DNA of 64,000 nt from Peromyscus leucopus. Its lineage: Eukaryota; Chordata; Mammalia; Rodentia; Cricetidae. Both the position numbers and the translations under genes were made by a program. Below are positions 32,852 to 44,475 of this stretch, in pieces. The stretch's first letter is position 1, and every line of letters starts with the position of its first letter. The DNA is taken from assembly GCF_004664715.2 (NCBI RefSeq), contig NC_051068.1, forward strand, positions 15,069,798 to 15,133,797. Reading direction: 5' to 3'. The notes under the pieces were generated by a model. The model did no database searches and was not told the DNA's origin. It was given only the letters and a program-made list of their open reading frames with translations.

Positions 32852-32938
<87 letters not shown>

Positions 32939-33118
32939 GGCCTGGCTTGAACATTCGAAACTTCAAAGCCCACTCCCAGTGATACACTTCCTCCAAAAAG
33001 ACCACACCTACTCTAACAAGGCCACATGTCCTAACCCCTGTCAAGGAGTGCCATTCCCTCAAGACCAGACATTCAAATCTATGAGCCTATGGGGGCTGTT
33101 CCTATTCAAACCACTCCA
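32639..33118 (-). mobile_element. Lone MaLR-type LTR nested in L1, 5-bp target duplication
   Basis: It begins 'tgtcttagtcagtgttcac' and ends 'ttcaaaccactcca', the reverse complement of a complete MaLR LTR. The 5-bp repeat gtcat flanks it exactly (32634-32638 and 33119-33123), as expected for this class. A GA run (32846-32934) has expanded inside it. L1 text joins when the LTR and one gtcat are removed. Confidence 0.9.
32846..32934 (+). repeat. (AG)n microsatellite inside LTR
   Basis: About 89 bp of nearly pure ga. The minus-strand Ser/Leu-repeat frames are artefacts of it. Confidence 0.95.
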
Positions 33119-33357
33119 GTCATCTTCACAATGTTACTTTGACTAATTCATGAGCCTGGGAGGTCTGCCCACCTTCTCAATCTCTCTCTTCAGAGGTTTA
33201 AAGTTTTCACCATAGTGATCTTTTGTCTCCTTGGTTAGGTTTTCACCCAGATTTTTTGGGAGGCTACTATGAGTGGGAGTGTTTTGATGGTTTCTGTTAT
33301 TTTAGCATGCTTGTTATTAGTATGTAAAAGAATACTGATATTTGCGAATTGATTTTG

Positions 33358-33708
33358 TTATTTTGCTAAAAGTATTATTTCTAGAGACTTTCTGGTGGAA
33401 TTTTTGAGATTTCTTATGTATAGTGTTATATCATCTGTAAATAAGGCTAATTTGACTTCTTGCTGTGTCCCTTTAAGCTCCTTTTCTCTCTGTCTTATTG
33501 CTCTAGCTAAGTTTTCATGAAATATACTGAAAATGTGTAGGGATAGTGGGCTACCCTGTCTCATTACTGATTTTAATGGAATTTCTTTGAGTTTTTCTCC
33601 ATGTTGCCTTTGGGTTTGGCATATATAACCCTTATTGTGTTGAGGTATGTTCTCTCCAGTCCTATTCTTTTTAGGACTTTTATCGTAAAGGCATGATGGA
33701 TTCTGCAT
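33358..33708 (-). pseudogene. L1 ORF2 reverse transcriptase fragment
   Basis: A 116-codon minus-strand frame encodes part of the L1 ORF2 reverse transcriptase, which in a live L1 copies L1 RNA into DNA at a nicked target. The block 'RQGSPLSLHIF' and the downstream 'LFTDDITLY' correspond to the conserved RQG-PLSP and YADD motifs. The catalytic YADD reads FTDD here: both aspartates survive, while the first and second residues are changed. ORF2 normally has about 1280 residues, so this is a surviving piece of a broken gene, with no intact endonuclease in frame. Confidence 0.85.
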
Positions 33709-35318
33709 ATACTGAGATGGTCATGTGAATTTTGCCTTTAAATCCATTGATATGATTTACTAACATATGTTGAACCATCTGTTCATCTCTGGGATAAAAC
33801 CAACTTGATTGTGGTGGCTGTCTTTTTGATATATGGTTGTACTGTATTTACAAGGATCTTGAATGAGAACTTTTGCATCTGTGTTCATCAGGGATGTTGG
33901 CCTGTGGTAGTTACTGTTATTACTGTATCTGTATCTGGCTTTAATGTCAGTTAGAGTAATACTGGGTTCATATAAGAACTTTGGGAGAGCTCTTTGTATT
34001 TTTTATTTTTTGAATAATTTAGAAAGTATTGGTTATAGTTCTTCTTTGGAAGTCTGGTAGAATTCTGTTATTTACCTTGACCTGGTTTCTTCTCAGTCAG
34101 AAGGCTTTTTTAATCACCATTTTGAACTCTTTATTAGTTGTGGACCCATTTAAATTGCTAATTTCTTCTTTGTTTAACTTCAGTAGTTTGAATCTAAAAC
34201 TTTGGAGGTTTCTTTCAGATTTTCTAAATTAATGAAGTATATATTTTCCCTTATAATATTCTGAATTTCTTTGTTGTCTATTGTAATGTTTCTCTGTTAA
34301 TCTATGTTTTTGTTAATTTGGGTCTCCTCTTTCTTTGAAAATGTTAACTGGGCCATGGGTCTGTCAATCTTGTTTGTCTTTTCAAAGAATCCACTCTTAG
34401 ATTTATTGATTCTTTGTTTCTATTTCATTTATTCTGCTCTGTTTTTTATTATTCCTTCCTGTCTACTGCATTTGGGTTTGGTTTGTTCTTATTTTTCCAA
34501 ATTCTTGAGTTGCTTCATTAAGTCATTCATTTGTGCTTTCTGATTTTTATAATGTAGTTGCTTGAGCTATACATTTTTCTCTTAGGACTGCTTTTAATGT
34601 GTCTTAGAAGTTTTACTTTGTTATATTTTCATTTTCATTTAATTTTAGGAATTTAAAATTTTCTTGATTTCTTCTTTAACTTGTTCATCATTCATTAATA
34701 TGTTTCAATCTCCATGAGTTTGTGTTCTTACTAGAGATTCTTTGCTACTGATTTTAAATTTTATTAGTGCTATAGTCAATTAAGAGTTATTTCAATCTTC
34801 CTGAATTTGTTAAGATTTGTTTTATGTCCCAGTGTGTGGTCTATTTTAGAGAGGCTTCTACAAAGTGCTGAGTAGAATGTGTATCTTTTAGTGCTGGGTG
34901 AAATATTTGGTAGATATCTGTTAGGTGCAGTTGATGTATGATGCAATTTAATTCTGATGTTGTTCTGTTTGCTTTTGTTCAGATAAACTATCTATGGGAG
35001 AAACTGGGGTGTTGAAAATGCCCACTCTCATGGATTTGGAGTTGATCTTTGTCTTGACATCTAGTAGCATGCTTTTTATCAAATTGGGTATGCTAATGTT
35101 TGATATGCACTTGGTATTATAGTGTTGTCAAGGTTAATTCTTCCATTGACCAGGATGCAGTTTCTTCTTCTGATTAATTTTAATTTGAAGTCAATTTTGT
35201 CAACTACTAGGGCGGTGACTCCTGCTTGTTCAAAGGTCCCATTTGCTTGGGGTACTTTTTCCTTCCCTTCACTCTTAGGTTACACCTATTCTTGAAGCTA
35301 AGAAGAGTTTCCATGCAT

Positions 35319-35684
35319 ACTAAATGCTGTGGGATAATGCTTTTGTACACTGGTTTAAAAAAAACTCTGATTGGCCAGTAGCCAGGCAGGGAATATAGGT
35401 GGGATAAGCAGACAAGGAGAATTCTGGGAAGAGGAAGGCTGAGTTGGGAGATGCCAGCCCACTGTCCAAGGACTAGTATGTAATGGTACACAGGTAAAGC
35501 CACAGAACATGTGGCGACATATGGATTAACAGAAATGGGCTGAGTTTAAGTGTAAGAGCTAGTCAGTAGTTAGCCTGAGCTAATGGCCAAGCAGTTTTAA
35601 TTAATATGCGCCTCTGTGTGTTTACTTGGGTCTGAGCGGCTGTGGCCCATGTGGGACACAGGAAAACTTTCAGCTACAACTAAA
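35319..35684 (+). mobile_element. Lone mys-type LTR nested in L1, 6-bp target duplication
   Basis: The LTR is 35325-35678 (354 bp), starting 'tgctgtgggataatgc' and ending 'tcagctaca'. The 6-bp repeat actaaa flanks it exactly (35319-35324 and 35679-35684). It shares 'gattggccagtagccaggca' and 'gagaattctgggaag' with the LTRs of 1937-4908, so it is a related but older or different subfamily. No interior remains, as after LTR-LTR recombination. Confidence 0.9.
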
Positions 35685-35750
35685 AAAAAAACTGTTTTGT
35701 TTATCTTTGGTTTGATTATAGTGTTTAATAGCTGAGCTATCTGTCCAGCC
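35685..35750 (-). repeat. SINE head fragment, antisense
   Basis: 'tgagctatctgtccagccc' is the reverse complement of the common SINE head. Only about 35 bp is recognisable. It separates the mys-type LTR from the next L1 part. Confidence 0.5.
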
Positions 35751-37259
35751 CAAGATGAATTTTGTTTCTTAATTCATTTAAACTCACCAGTGTCTTTTGA
35801 CTGGGAGTTGACACTACTGATATTTGAAGTTATTATTTGAGAGATACGTGTTGCTTGCTGTCACTTTGCTGCTGCCTGTGTCCTATTTTGTGTTTCTATA
35901 GTTTTAGCTTCTTTCGCTTTCTTCCTTCAGTCTCTTGGCTGTGCTTCTTCAGTCCAAAGCATCATTTCTGGTACTCTCTGTAGGGCTGATTTGGTGACCA
36001 TGAATTCTTTTAACCTGTTTATATCATGGAATGCATTCCTTTCTCCTTCAATCATGGCAGGTAGTTTTGCTGGGTAAAGTAGTCTGGGTTGGCATCTGTG
36101 GTTTTTTAGAACTAGAAGTGCATTGCTTCAGGCTCTTCTGGCTTTTCAAGTTTCCATCAAGAAATCAGCTGTTATTTGGAAGGAGTTTCCTTTACATGTG
36201 GCTTCAGGTTTTTCTCTTGCTGCTTTGAGTATCTTCTATTTGTTCTGTATGTTTAATGCTTTAACTATAATGTGCTGTGAGGAATTCCCTTCCTGGTCTT
36301 ATCTATTTGGTGTTCTGTTGCTTCTTGTATCTATATAGATATGTCTTTCCTTAATTTGGAATTTGGGGACCCTTTTTTTTTATGATCTTGTCAAAGATCT
36401 GGCCTAAGCTATTGACCTGGGATTTTTCTCCTTCTATGTCTGTAGGTTTGGTATTTCACAGTTTCTTGAGATTTCTATGTGTTCCTTTCACATTTTAAAA
36501 TGGTTTTTGTTTGAGTAGTCTAATTCCTTTACTTTATCTTCAAGTCCCGGTATTCTACTTTTTACTGATCCATTCTACCAATATGGCTTTTCTCTGTTCT
36601 GGAGAGTTTCCCAGTTAGGTTAAATTTTTCCATTTCATCCTCATTTCAGCTTGAGCTTTCTTCAGTATTTTTATCTCCTTACTAAATTCAGTGTTCAAAT
36701 CTTGAATTATCTTTGTCATTTCATTTAGCCATGTATTTGTATTTTCCTGAACTGCACTAGAGTTTATTTCTATCCTCATTAATTTTGTTGATATGATTCA
36801 TGTACTCTTTAAACTTCATGAATGTTTAGATCATGTTTATGGTGATCATTTTATTTCTGTGTCCTGGGTCTATCTAGACTATTCTCATTGGAGAACATTT
36901 CCTTGGGACTAGCGACTTGTGTAGGGGTGCATGCCATCTTGGTCTTTCATATCAATTCTGTTTTTGTGATGTGACCTGGACATGGAGATAGCTTTCCTTG
37001 GTTGTGAGTCTAACATGAGTCTCTAGCCTGCCTCAGGCTGGGCTGGCCCAGGAGCTTCTCAGACAGAGTGTGGAGATGGCATTGGCAAACAAGGTTCATT
37101 CACTGATCATTTTTGCCTGAAACTTTAAAAATCTTCATCTGGCATCTTATCTGTTTCAATGTCTTTGAATTCAATTGTTGAGGAGCCCTGCCATTGTCTT
37201 AATTTTTTTCATGCTTCTCACATTTCTGTGTTGTTATTTGCACATTTAGTTTAGATATC

Positions 37260-37763
37260 TGTAGCATGAATCTTAAAGAGTCTTATTAACAAAACAAAAC
37301 CTGGAGCCAGGAATTGGGTTAAAGCTGGAAGATCAGAGAAGCAGAACAAGCCACAGCCACTTCAGCTTGCCAATTCCTCAGCTGATCCTGTTTCCTCAGA
37401 CTGGAAGCTTCTGAGTCCTCATCCAGAATGAATCTCAGCTGAACTGCTGCTCAAAAGCCTAAAAGCTTAACCAGCCTAGTTCCTGGTTTTCACACCTTAT
37501 ATACCTTTCTGTTTTCTGCCCTCACTTCCTGGGATTAAAGGCTCACTTCTTGGGATTAAAGGTGTGAGTCACCATGCCTGGCTATTTCCAGTGTGGCTTT
37601 AAACTCACAGAGATCCGGATGGATCTCTGCCTCCCAAGTGATAGGATTAAAGGTGTGTGTGCCACCATTTTCTGGCCTCTATTTCTAGTGGCTCTTCTGT
37701 TCTCTGACTCCAGATAAGTTTATTAAGGGTGCACAATATGTTGAGGAACACAATATTACCACA
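37260..37763 (-). mobile_element. Lone ERV2-type LTR carrying B1 sequence, 6-bp target duplication
   Basis: The element runs tg...ca (37260-37763, 504 bp) and is flanked by gatatc on both sides (37254-37259 and 37764-37769), fitting an ERV2-class insertion. On the minus strand it has a TATA-like 'ggtatataaggtg' (about 37493-37505) and, further on, 'aataagactctttaagattc' near the 3' end. This gives U3-R-U5 order on that strand. The part upstream of the TATA box contains B1-derived sequence, including 'ggtggcacacacacctttaa' and two copies of 'ctttaatcccaagaagtga'-like text. The B1 is in sense orientation relative to the LTR. The family name is not known to me. Confidence 0.8.
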
Positions 37764-38147
37764 GATATCTTTTCCAGCTTGTGGTGGTGGTGTGGGGGCT
37801 TCTTATTGAGCAGCCTGCTTTAAAGACTCAATCCCTGGTACCACCCAGACAGGAGGAAACCCACTGTTATATGAGCAACACCCACCAAACAGTGCAAGAA
37901 ATACACTTATAACCAATTATAGCCACCAACACATTGTCAATGTCTATTAAATTGAAGATGCTAAAACTGCTGTAGAATGTGCTTTGAAATAAAAAAACAA
38001 AATTGGGTAAGAATAGAAATAGTAAATGAGTGAGACATGGGAAAGAGGTGGGGTGACATGGGAAATAGAAGCAGACACTACATTTAATAACTCAAAGGAG
38101 AAGGAAAGAAAGATAAGGGAAGTGTTATGTGGGAAGGAACAAAGAAC
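37764..38147. other. Unassigned, possibly L1 5' UTR
   Basis: The left part may continue the L1 5' end beyond the LTR. The right part (from about 37980) is purine-rich and unassigned. Confidence 0.4.
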
Positions 38148-38329
<182 letters not shown>

Positions 38330-38830
38330 ATGAAAAAAGGGTAAAGCAGGGAAACTGTCTTACTGACAAGAAAGTTCAAAACCAAAATTCATCAATTTTA
38401 AGAAGGGGAATTAAAAAATAAAAACGTCAGTATTTTTAAAAAACAATAGGAAAGCCAAAATATTGCTAAAAGTAGAGGGAAAGAAAAAGGAAAAAACATA
38501 GGAGAAATGGGGAAAAAAGAAAACTAAGAAAAAAAGTGTCCACTTAAGGAAAAAGCATAAACAAACTTAGGTGAATATAGGAAAGGGAACAACAAATAAA
38601 AATATAAATTCACAAACTAAGACACAGTAAAGATTCAGACAAGCATGTAGTTTAAAAAAGGGAGGAGGATTCACAAGTAGTTTTTAAAGAAAGGGGTCAT
38701 TTAACACCTTCTTCAGCCCAACTCTTTTAATTTAAATTATAAAAACTGACAAGCTTAACTAAACAGCACATTATTTGGGGCTATTAAAAAGAAAATCAGA
38801 CACAGATACGGAGTGAAGGCTGTAATTCAG
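38330..38830. other. A-rich unassigned sequence
   Basis: A-rich on the plus strand with no repeat family recognised. No coding signal. Confidence 0.5.
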
Positions 38831-39528
38831 ATATTTGCTCCTGAGTGGAAAAGGAGGACTCAGGAGGAGTCACCAGGCTCTCAGATCCTCAGCCAGGGCA
38901 CTGCTTCCCACACTACATATATGCGGGCATGGGAGCAACGCGCGCACTGAGGCCCAGAACCTTCCAGCAGGCTTTGCTAAGCTCCGGTATTTTAAAGAGA
39001 TTTTAATCACTGCTCATTATGTGTTGAAAGAGGAAATGCATCGTCAGAGCCGAGTAGATATCCTCGCCGAATCACAGAGCCCGTGACAGGCAGGTCGCTT
39101 CTTTGTGGGTCTTCCTACGGTGGGCTGCTGCGTTGGGGTTTGGAGAACGGGAGGAGCTGGACTCTCAGCTCTCACGACTTTTCCCACCAGGTCCTGGAAA
39201 GCATCGAAGAGGACGCATTTAGTCTACCCCGAAACCCACCATGGCCACTACAGACAAGGAAACCAAGATGCTGAGGACCAGGATTTTTACTGGATATGCA
39301 TGAGGAACATGCTGTGGAACCCAGGCCACTCCAGGTCTGACTCACTTCAGATCTTCCTTCCTTTCCTTCCTGTCTTCTGTCTTTTCTTTTTCTCCCATCG
39401 TTCTTTTCTTCACCCCAGCTCCTTTGCTCTCAGTAAAACTCGACCCTCTGTAGCCCTGGGTGACTGCATCTGAAATGTTTCACAGATCCTTCTGGAAGAA
39501 GTTGAGTGGAGAGAAAGGAGATGGATAG
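38831..39528. other. Unassigned, mildly CpG-containing block
   Basis: Repeat-free, with more CpG than its surroundings (around 38935-39190) and several plus-strand frames of 63-122 codons. No domain, conserved motif or clear splice pair was recognised. It might be an exon or regulatory block, but nothing in the sequence settles it. Confidence 0.4.
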
Positions 39529-39590
39529 GCTCCCACCTGGCTCCCACCCAGCTCCCACCCGGCTCCCACCAGGCTCCCACCCGATTCGTA
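39529..39590 (+). repeat. 11-bp minisatellite (ggctcccaccc)
   Basis: About five imperfect copies of an 11-bp ggctcccaccc/t/a unit. The repeated GSW/PGGS-type peptides in antisense frames come from it. Confidence 0.93.
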
Positions 39591-40579
39591 CCCATGTATT
39601 ATTTGTCCAGTCTGAGAAAGCTGGGCCGAGCCTTATCAACATTTTCTGCCATTGCGTGTTGCTTCTGTGGAAGACGTTTCTTGACCTGCCGCCCCACTGC
39701 CCACTCCCTTCTGTCTGTTTCTCTGCTGGCTTCCTTCCCATAGCAGTTCATGTTTGCTCTGCAAGCAACAGAGCCGTGGGCCTTTCTTCCCTGATGAAGC
39801 GCCATTTGCATACCATGCAAACAGGCCAGCTGCTGCTGCCTAGCCCACAGTGATGACAAATAACGGTCACAGTGTTTATGCGGATCTCTCCTGGGGCCTT
39901 CTGGGAACTGGGGCATAGCTCCAGGGAGAAGGGGGTTTACTTGGATCTCAGCATCATGAATGATTACTGTGCTGCAGAGTCACCCCAAGGGTGTGAGTGC
40001 GCGGTTAGTGTTGTGCCTGAGAGACGCCTGTCCTCAGAGAGAAGTCTCAGTCTTTTCACGGTGTCTGAATCACTCTATCAACATGTAGACTCCATGTGGT
40101 TTCTAAGTGCATTTTTCTTCAATGTAATAGAAAATGTAGGAAGTTCAGGTGTTTCTACATTTTCCCTCCAAGGGTCATGAGTTATATAATAAATCCAGTA
40201 TATCAATTTGTAACATCATATGTAGAGAAGTGGCAATAAATTAAAAACTGATCAGAAAAAGTACCCTGAAACAGACTAAAAGGCTTTTCACCTTTGTTTT
40301 CTCTGTGGCTGCTGCCTCTGTTTTCCCCTTATGTCTTCCCAGAGACTGTGTGTTGTCTAGATGCACTCTTTACACACATTTCGTACACAGAGTGCTCCAG
40401 TCTGTTAGCTGTGAACTGTCTATTTCTGCATTCAGACTCCATTCTTTGCTCTCCAGATGATACTTGCTTTGAATCTCTTCTTCTCATGACCTAGTCTGCT
40501 ATGTCTAGTTTGGAATATTTTACAACCATCAGTTAAAACATATAGTTTCTAACTATCCACATAAAGATGTATGTATGTA
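39591..40579. other. Unassigned sequence
   Basis: About 1 kb with no gene or repeat recognised. Frames of 66-115 codons overlap on both strands without domain signals. Confidence 0.5.
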
Positions 40580-41165
40580 TATTTCTATACTATATTATTT
40601 CTATGAAAATTCTATACTGTATTTCTACGAATAATATTTGTGTGTGTGGTGTGCATGTGTGTATGTTTGTGTGTGCTCATGTGTGTGGAAGCCAGAGGTC
40701 AATGTCACTTTCCACCTTACTTGGGCCAGTTATTCACTAGACTTGGGGCTCACTGACTGTCAGGCCAGCTGGCCAGTGGGCTCCAGAGTTCTCTGTCTCT
40801 GCCACTAGTGTTGGCAATTAAGTATGTTGCATAATGCCTACCTTTTTTTCCTTTAAACATGGATACTGGGGATCTAAACTTAGGTCCCCATGCTTGTGTG
40901 TCAAATACTTTATTAAGTGGGCCATAGTCCCAGTGCTGGTTCTATAAATACTTCTACACTATGTATATTCCCATATTGTATTATTCAATAGTTTTATTAT
41001 TTCTATACTATTATTCTGTGCTGTTCCCATGAGTCTTTCTGTACTATACTCACTATTTCTCAATTATGTTAGTTCCTTGAATATTTCCATACCATGCTAC
41101 TCACATTCTATTATTTCTATACTGTGCTACTTCTATGAATGATTCTATACTACACTATTTCAGGA
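40580..41165 (+). repeat. Degenerate AT-rich array split by a SINE
   Basis: 'tatttctatact' and 'tatttctatgaat' type words recur irregularly at 40580-40638 and again at 40943-41165. An antisense B4-type SINE lies between. The two parts look like one old tandem array interrupted by the SINE. Confidence 0.7.
40640..40940 (-). repeat. B4/RSINE1-type SINE, antisense
   Basis: A gt-rich start, 'ggaagccagaggtcaatgtc', 'ctgtcaggccagctggccag', 'ggatactggggatctaaact' and 'gtgggccatagtcccagtgc' follow an antisense B4A/RSINE1 of about 300 bp. Confidence 0.75.
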
Positions 41166-41984
41166 TGCATGTGATTATATACATAGTTAAAATTAGCAAG
41201 CTTCTAGAAACCTGATCGTTACTTAGCCAGCCCAGGTGAAGAGCTGATAACAAATAGCCAACGGTCAGGCTGCAGCAGCTGCTAAGCCCCCGGAGACTGA
41301 TTAGATCTAACTATTTTACACGTTAATGCTCTGGGCTCCGGGGTTTAGACAAATGTCATTGCACTTGACTGATTTTGCCAGCAATTGTTTTGAATTCCAA
41401 GACTTGAAACAGAGGGGTTTCAGGTGGCAAGAAGTTAAACTGTGTGTCTGCACGGTGGCAGGCAGTGCAGGCAGCTCAGAGTGTTTATGGTTCCCTGGTG
41501 GTGTGCCGAGCCCCAGGGAGGCTTGTGGGAAGTGAGAGGCAGGGCTCACAGTGCAGCCCGGCCTGGCTCATGCTACTGAAGACTGTCCTCAAATACCCAA
41601 CGCAGGGCCTTTATGCTTTGCAAGCCCCTTCTTTCTTCCCTGTCAGATTGGCTTCTCTCTTTACATCTGAGCTCCATTTTGTGATGGCCTGATGATGGCC
41701 ACTCCCTGAAGTTTCCTGTGAGCACACGCTCAGCTGCCTGATGTTCATGGGCTTTTCTTGCCAGGCTTCTGCTCCTCCCTTCTCTTCCTCTTCCTCTAGG
41801 CTTCCTCTCAACTGACAGCCATCATCTTACCCTCATGCCTCCTCTTTTTCTCTCACCCCACACTGGCTCTGTCAGCACACTCTCAGCCTGAGCACTAAAA
41901 GATCCCAAACTCCGCCTCCTCTCACTACTATACTGCGAACATTTCCATCAGCTCTCTGATCTCTCTGCAAAGACTCTTCACGTT
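41166..41984. other. Unassigned sequence
   Basis: No gene recognised. The 41225-41420 part is repeat-free and dense in motif-like words (ctgataa, caacgg, cagcagctgctaag, tgattag). Confidence 0.45.
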
Positions 41985-42212
41985 TTCCTTGTGAGAAGGG
42001 GTCTCTCACTGATGGCCAAGCTCACTGACTAGCTAGGCTGGCTGGCCAGAAGCTCCTAGCGGTCCTCCTGCCTCTGCCTTCCCAGTACTGTGGCTGCAGG
42101 CATGCACCACCACACCCAGCCTTTACCCGGATGCTGGGATTGAACTCATGTCCTCACGCTCATGTGGCAAGCACTTTACAAGCCGTTTCCCTGCTCTTCT
42201 GGCCCCATCTTC
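41985..42212 (-). repeat. B4/RSINE1-type SINE, antisense
   Basis: 'aaggggtctctcactgatgg', 'taggctggctggccagaagc', 'gcaccaccacacccagcctt' and 'ggattgaactcatgtcctca' follow antisense B4 order. Confidence 0.8.
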
Positions 42213-43440
42213 TGACTACGTCTTCCTCTGCCATACCACCACCCCTGACAAGTCTCTGACTGTCTGAGCTGGTCAACGACCTGTCCCAGAACCTTGGCTC
42301 TTGATGTGGCCCAGCTTTGAAAGTGCTCTTCTCTGGACCCCTCAGTCACTCTTTCTAGGTCCTGGGAACCCCAACTCAAATTCCCTTGCTTCTTCTTGTC
42401 TGCTTCTCTCTGTTCACCTTTTCTCGGTAGCACTGATTGTCAGCCCCTTAAACATTTATTGTTGGCCTTGGAATCCATCTCTCCAACTAGAACGTACTGT
42501 AAGAAGACAATGATTTCAGTGTCTCTCTGGACTCCCTGGAACAGTGTGGCCCACAGTTGGTCCTCAGCACACGGTTCCTGGAGAGAAGAATGAATGGCCA
42601 GTGGCTGAGAAGCTGTTCTGTTGCTGTTGTTGAATTGGTGACCACGGCTCCTTCAAAAGCAGATCTTCCCCTCAACCGCATTCTGGAGCACATCTCATCT
42701 CCTTTTGAGACAGGATAGAAAGACAGGGAAAATTCCAGAAGGGAAAGGAGTCCCTTACCCTGTCTGGTTAAAGCCTCCTAATAGCTGAGGAGTGAGAATT
42801 CCAGCATGTTGAACGTTTACTTAAGGCCTGTCTCCTTTCTTAGGTATAAACTGACAATTTTGTACAAATTTCACCAGAAACCCCATTTATGGTAAGAAAG
42901 GACAGGTCCTACCCGACCCATGCAGCCCCGAGGCTCTCTTTCCCCTTACCATTGTATTCCCACTCAAGTCCCAGAAAAGCCACACTGACTACATCCACTT
43001 ACTACAGAGAGCACAGGAAATAACAGTGTCTTAGTGACCTTTTGAGATGCAACAAGAGCCACCGAAAAAAAGTCTATGTGGCTAGTGCCAAAGCACGTCA
43101 CTGTGACTTTTCTTTGAGGTGTATGTACCCACATTCAGGAATGTCTTATTCTTATCCCAAGTATTTCCTTTTATCTTAACTCTTATGTTTACAAACTTTT
43201 AAACAATATATGACTTTTCCTTGAGAAGTCTACACCCATGCTCTCAGATATACCTTATTTTTTCATTCAACACCTTTCTACTTTAAATACATATACTATT
43301 TTAGTTTTTCTGAAAATGTTATAATTTATACAATTTACACAATGTACTTTGATGACATCCATCCGTCATTACCTTTCTACAACTTTCCTTAGTGGCCTCT
43401 ACCCAGGCTCCCTCTCAACTTCGTGTCCTTTTATTTTTTT
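42213..43440. other. Unassigned sequence
   Basis: About 1.2 kb with no gene or clear repeat. Short frames near 42300-42690 overlap on both strands without domain signals. Confidence 0.5.
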
Positions 43441-44340
43441 GTCTTTAGTAACCACCCGAGTCCAGTTCATCTTGCTCAAATGTACGAATGTCTGAGCTCT
43501 CTGATGGGACATGAGCAACCTCCTGATGGCCATGTTACAAAAGACTGACTTTCCCTCCTTCAGCGGCTGTCAGCTGCTGAGAGCTCCTTCCTCCAGTGTT
43601 GTTGGAATACTCACTGGCTTGATCTCGTTCAGTTAACCACAACTGATGTGAGCTGATGTGTGCAAAGTGCATGGTCAGTCCAGAAGTCAGCCTCTCACAG
43701 ACCTCCTTGTCCACCAGTTTGCACTCTCCCTTCATGTTCCCAGAGTCTTGGGTAAGGGTGGGGTGAGGTTGATACAGATGACCCATCCACAGCTGAGCAC
43801 TCGGGGTTACTTATACTTAGCACTTAACCCTTATGCAAAAGAGGCTTCCTTGACCAAAGTTGACAGCAACAGCAATCTATGAACATAAACATAAATATTT
43901 AGAAGGTGATTTGATTCATTCTAGGACTTACCACCTCCTCAGTCATGGACTTTTGCTCAAGTTTGCAGTACTAGACATAGCATCCCTCCTGTGGAACAAG
44001 ACTCACCCAGTCAGAAAGCAGTTGGTTGGTTACTCCTATAACTGTCAGGCCGTTACTGCACCAGTGGACACATCTTGCCAGACAGGTTGGTATTGTAACC
44101 TGCAAGGTCCAGAACTGAGTGATTCCAATGATGTCTGCATAAATACCTTCTGGTACTAGGTAAGCTATCCGGATTACCTTCTCTCTGTCCTGCATCCAAA
44201 GTGAGCGGTGTCTTCGGTAATAGAGTCTTTTCTAGTTAGAGTGGGCAACTAAGCAATGAGAATAGCCTGGGTTGTTTTAGGTGTCTCTGGGCCTCTCTGA
44301 CCACTAAGCTGTAGGAAGGTAGCCCTTGCCTGAGACCAAG
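43441..44340 (-). repeat. L1 3' UTR, antisense
   Basis: 'agaaagcagttggttggtta', 'ctcctataactgtcaggcc', 'actgcaccagtggacacatc' and 'ttgccagacaggttgg' are the reverse complement of the rodent L1 3' UTR. A different diverged copy from 26820-27715. Confidence 0.75.
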
Positions 44341-44399
44341 ATTTTCACTCGGTCACTTTCATGACTTTCTCAAGGCAAAATTATCCAGGCCACCCTGTC

Positions 44400-44475
44400 T
44401 CGACAAACAAACAAACAAAAACAATAATAACAAAAAACAAACAAACAAAAACCCAAAGAAACAAACAAACAAATG
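44400..44475 (+). repeat. (CAAA)n tract
   Basis: Imperfect caaa and aaca units. The Phe/Cys-rich antisense frames come from it. Confidence 0.9.

Larger units (their letters stand above)
31314..37259 (-). mobile_element. Old L1 (LINE-1), antisense, with nested insertions
   Basis: Plus-strand text is the reverse complement of an L1 read from the ORF2 C-terminus (31314) through reverse transcriptase (about 33360-33720) and endonuclease (about 34300-35250) to ORF1 (about 35760-36900) and possibly 5' UTR. Phrases such as 'tttggagaattctccaca', 'tcctctgtcagatgt' and 'tttgatccatctgcacttg' are diagnostic. Frames are broken throughout, so it is a dead copy. It is interrupted by a B2 (31911-32111), a MaLR LTR (32639-33118), a mys-type LTR (35325-35678) and possibly a fourth LTR at its 5' end (37260-37763). 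With these removed about 4.9 kb of L1 remains, so it was close to full length. Confidence 0.85.

Noticed and set aside
32758..33062. Ser-Leu repeat proteins on the minus strand
   Set aside because: Direct translation of the (AG)n run inside a MaLR LTR.
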